Assembly: GCF_002027555.1 (NCBI RefSeq)
Contig: NZ_MXAP01000002.1
Span: 1-9,161 of the forward strand
Length of the DNA: 9,161 nt
Source: Moraxella equi
GTDB lineage: Bacteria > Pseudomonadota > Gammaproteobacteria > Pseudomonadales > Moraxellaceae
Direction of reading: 5' to 3'
Of this stretch, positions 7,026-9,161 are shown piece by piece (position 1 is the first letter of the stretch; every line of letters starts with the position of its first letter). The notes beneath the pieces are model-generated. The model did not search any database. It was not told where the DNA came from and saw only the letters and a program-made list of their open reading frames with translations. The translations under genes and the position numbers were made by a program.

Positions 7026-8258
7026 ATGTTTGGTACAGCAATCAGTGGTGTCATCATGTTTACCGCCATCATCATGAGTTTGGTGGTGGTCATCTTGGTG
7101 GCACGCTCACGCCTTGTCAGCTCAGGCAAGGTAACAATTAACATCAACGACAATCCCGACAACAACGTAACCACCGCCGCAGGTGGCAAGCTCTTGCAAA
7201 CATTGGCAGGCGAAGGCATTTTCTTGTCGTCAGCCTGTGGTGGCGGTGGTACTTGCGGTCAATGTCGTTGTAAGGTGTTGGACGGTGGCGGTTCTATCCT
7301 ACCCACCGAAGAAGGTCATTTTACCCAAGGCGAGATTCGTGAGGGTATGCGTTTGGCATGTCAAGTTGCCGTCAAGCAAGACATGAAAATTGAGATTGAC
7401 CCTGAATTTTTTGATGTTAAAAAATGGGAATGTGAGGTTATCTCTAATGATAACGTGGCAACCTTCATTAAAGAGCTTACCCTGAAAATCCCAGAAGGCG
7501 AGGTCGTACCTTTCCGTGCAGGTGGCTATGTACAGCTAGAAGCCCCACCGCATGAAGTGCATTACAAAGACTTTGATATTGCCAAAGAATACCACGAAGA
7601 CTGGGATAACTTCAACCTATGGCGTTATACGTCCAAGGTTGATGAGCCTGTGATTCGTGCCTACTCTATGGCAAACTATCCCGAAGAAAAGGGCATCATC
7701 AAGTTTAACATTCGTATCGCAAGCCCACCGCCACGAGGCCCTGACAATATCCCACCCGGCAAAATGTCATCGTATGTATTTAGCCTAAAACCGGGTGATA
7801 AGATTACCGTATCTGGCCCTTATGGTGAGTTCTTTGCCAAAGACACCAAAGCCGAAATGGTATTCATCGGGGGCGGTGCAGGTATGGCACCGATGCGTTC
7901 GCACATTTTTGACCAGCTAAAACGCCTAAAATCTGACCGCAAAATCAGCTTTTGGTACGGTGCACGTTCTAAGCGTGAAATGTTCTATGTGGAAGATTAT
8001 GACGGTTTGGCTGCCGAATTCCCTAATTTCACTTGGAATGTGGCACTCTCTGACCCACAACCTGAGGATAACTGGGAAGGCTATACAGGCTTTATTCACA
8101 ACGTTCTGTATGAAAACTACCTAAAAGACCACCCTGCCCCAGAAGACTGTGAATTCTACATGTGTGGACCTCCTGTCATGAACGCCGCCGTCATCAAAAT
8201 GCTCAAAGACTTGGGCGTAGAAGATGAAAATATCTTGCTTGATGACTTTGGTGGTTAA
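7026..8258 (+). CDS. nqrF: Na+-translocating NADH:quinone reductase subunit F (NADH-oxidising)
   Basis: NqrF is the entry point of the complex: it oxidises NADH at the cytoplasmic face and passes electrons through FAD to a 2Fe-2S cluster. The 410-residue product has an N-terminal membrane helix (about 4-26), a plant-type ferredoxin domain with the cluster ligands Cys71, Cys77, Cys80 and Cys112 ([14 protein letters not shown]...LACQ), and a ferredoxin-NADP+-reductase-like part. This last part has the FAD motif [11 protein letters not shown] (211-221), GPYGEFF (264-270), the NADH-binding [12 protein letters not shown] (282-293), [11 protein letters not shown] (311-321) and [10 protein letters not shown] (380-389), ending in the aromatic DDFGG tail. 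AAGGAG (7015-7020) is a strong ribosome binding site 5 nt before the ATG. It is the last operon gene, directly followed by a terminator hairpin. Confidence 0.98.
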   Translation: MFGTAISGVIMFTAIIMSLVVVILVARSRLVSSGKVTININDNPDNNVTTAAGGKLLQTLAGEGIFLSSACGGGGTCGQCRCKVLDGGGSILPTEEGHFTQGEIREGMRLACQVAVKQDMKIEIDPEFFDVKKWECEVISNDNVATFIKELTLKIPEGEVVPFRAGGYVQLEAPPHEVHYKDFDIAKEYHEDWDNFNLWRYTSKVDEPVIRAYSMANYPEEKGIIKFNIRIASPPPRGPDNIPPGKMSSYVFSLKPGDKITVSGPYGEFFAKDTKAEMVFIGGGAGMAPMRSHIFDQLKRLKSDRKISFWYGARSKREMFYVEDYDGLAAEFPNFTWNVALSDPQPEDNWEGYTGFIHNVLYENYLKDHPAPEDCEFYMCGPPVMNAAVIKMLKDLGVEDENILLDDFGG

Positions 8259-8314
8259 TCGCCAACCTTGGCAAAAAATCCGCTCTAATGGGCGGGTTTT
8301 TACTTGGCGATTTT
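8257..8314 (+). terminator. Rho-independent terminator of the nqr operon
   Basis: Right after the nqrF stop, CCGCTC (8280-8285) pairs with GGGCGG (8290-8295) around a TAAT loop, with one G-U pair. An A run (8273-8278) and a T run (8297-8301) extend the stem and supply the U tract. This is enclosed by a perfect 9-bp outer arm, AATCGCCAA (8257-8265) with TTGGCGATT (8304-8312), followed by TT. The A and T runs on either side mean it could also stop minus-strand transcription coming from the right. Confidence 0.85.
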
Positions 8315-8335
8315 ATCTAGGCTTGTTGATTGGTA

Positions 8336-8393
8336 AATAATCCCCCTATTTATAAGGCTAATAACAGCTTAGTTTTTAGATAAGGGAATTATT
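8336..8393. repeat. 58-bp imperfect inverted repeat, possible terminator or small element
   Basis: AATAATCCCCCTAT (8336-8349) and ATAAGGGAATTATT (8380-8393) are complementary at 12 of 14 positions, and the middle can form a second small stem, GGCT (8356-8359) with AGCT (8366-8369), one G-U. The right arm ends exactly next to the TAG stop (8394-8396) of the minus-strand frame. It could therefore act as the 3' end or mRNA-stabilising hairpin of that transcript. It lacks a clear U tract in either direction, so a canonical terminator is uncertain; a miniature repeat is an alternative. Confidence 0.45.
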
Positions 8394-8537
8394 CTATGAT
8401 GGCATACACTTAAAAATAGACTGCTGTAACAAAATACTTTGGCTGTTTGATAGCATATTAAAGACGTTATCATCATCCTTATCATCTGTCGCCATGTGTT
8501 TAGCCATCAATTCACGCATCCGTGGAGATGTATTCAT
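8394..8537 (-). CDS. Small 47-residue frame: separate gene or severed C-terminus of the upstream gene
   Basis: A 47-residue frame begins at ATG 8537 with MNTSPRMRELMAKHMATDD and ends at TAG 8394-8396. It lies in the same frame as the 197-residue gene upstream: after that gene's TGA (8550-8552) come only four sense codons before this ATG. The peptide is Met-rich, has an acidic DDKDDD stretch (18-23) and then a mixed hydrophobic tail, with no family I recognise. There is no well-spaced ribosome binding site (GATGAG directly abuts the ATG; GGAG is about 15 nt away). Either it is a small gene translated by restart after the TGA, or the two pieces once formed one protein of about 249 codons interrupted by a nonsense mutation. 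The sequence alone does not decide. Confidence 0.35.
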   Translation of the reverse strand: MNTSPRMRELMAKHMATDDKDDDNVFNMLSNSQSILLQQSIFKCMPS

Positions 8538-8549
8538 CTCATCAGATAA

Positions 8550-9143
8550 TCACTCCGACTCCCCTCCAATCACTCCCGTCCAACTTTCCCTATGATAGAG
8601 TATGGTGCTATTACGCTTGTATTGGGTAAATCCCGAATCAATAAGCTGTCGCAACTCCTCTGTGATGACATGATTATCCCGCCCAATGACATAGTCATGA
8701 ATTTTGACTTTTAGTATGGGATATAGATACTTAGTATGCGCCTGATCATTTATGGATTGTTGCTGAGCCATGGATAACGGTTGGTCACTGATTGCTGCCA
8801 TGGCTAGCACAAAGAATATGTAGTCAAACAGATTTATCTCCACCATTTGGTGACCACCACTCATCTCAATGATGGCTTCATAAAGCAGTGCCACTTGCTT
8901 GTCCGTATCCATGACTGCTGGTGCGACACGAGCCACTATCTTGGCAATAGTGATGTTTTGCTTGCTTTCAAGATTCGCCCGATGTCTTGATAATATATCA
9001 GGGTGAACCACTTCATCAATCCTACCCCATAATGCCTGTTTTTGCAGGGCAATGGATTCGTATTCATCCCCATCCAATGTTTCCGCACTCACCAGTAGAG
9101 GAAATAACAACACCGCCAAAGCAGTCAAAAAACATATTTTCAT
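8550..9143 (-). CDS. Uncharacterised secreted/periplasmic protein
   Basis: The 197-residue product starts with a clear Sec signal peptide: MK, a hydrophobic core (residues 4-18) and a likely cleavage site after LVSA (20), so the mature protein should be periplasmic or exported. No lipobox cysteine is present; the only Cys is at residue 4. The mature part is soluble and probably largely alpha-helical, with one more hydrophobic stretch (LFDYIFFVLAMAAIS, 105-119). It matches no family I recognise. The start at 9143 is supported by the signal peptide; no strong ribosome binding site is visible in the 18 nt before the window end. It converges with the nqr operon. The frame stays open beyond the TGA for 52 codons, so it may be the N-terminal part of a longer, interrupted gene. 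Confidence 0.6.
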   Translation of the reverse strand: MKICFLTALAVLLFPLLVSAETLDGDEYESIALQKQALWGRIDEVVHPDILSRHRANLESKQNITIAKIVARVAPAVMDTDKQVALLYEAIIEMSGGHQMVEINLFDYIFFVLAMAAISDQPLSMAQQQSINDQAHTKYLYPILKVKIHDYVIGRDNHVITEELRQLIDSGFTQYKRNSTILYHRESWTGVIGGESE

Positions 9144-9161
9144 GATATACCAACCGAACTT

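Overview
The window looks like a chromosomal segment of a gammaproteobacterium, most probably Moraxellaceae (a Moraxella or close relative). This rests on the protein character (NqrA–F, BamE, a DUF3025 protein), moderate GC with many GCC/CCC-rich codons, and gene content. The genus is an inference, not a database match.

Left part (1-1942): bamE, encoding an outer-membrane assembly lipoprotein, lies on the minus strand. Divergent from it are two plus-strand genes: a DUF3025 family protein of unknown function and a small four-helix membrane protein resembling the CopD copper-export family. A good sigma70-like promoter for bamE lies in the divergent gap.

Centre (1943-8314): a complete nqrABCDEF operon encodes the six-subunit Na+-translocating NADH:ubiquinone oxidoreductase (Na+-NQR). 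Spacing is very tight (gaps of 12, 2 and 9 nt, overlaps of 17 and 1 nt), with a bidirectional-looking hairpin terminator directly after nqrF. NqrF takes electrons from NADH through FAD and a 2Fe-2S centre. NqrD/NqrE carry the intramembrane iron-site cysteines, NqrC and NqrB carry covalently bound FMN (SGAT motifs), and NqrB/NqrA form the quinone side. The complex couples this electron transfer to sodium export. The genes for the maturation factors ApbE and NqrM do not follow the operon here.

The 410-nt gap before nqrA is the most unusual stretch. It holds a perfect TATAAT -10 box about 270 nt upstream of nqrA, an 81-bp TA-flanked imperfect palindrome that could be a miniature mobile element or a structured RNA, further hairpins, and an 11-codon reading frame with a strong ribosome binding site whose stop overlaps the nqrA start as ATGA.

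Right part (8315-9161): a minus-strand gene encodes a secreted or periplasmic protein of no family I recognise. Its reading frame resumes after a TGA for another 52 codons, which suggests either a nonsense-truncated gene or a small second gene. A 58-bp inverted repeat starts right after the second stop codon.
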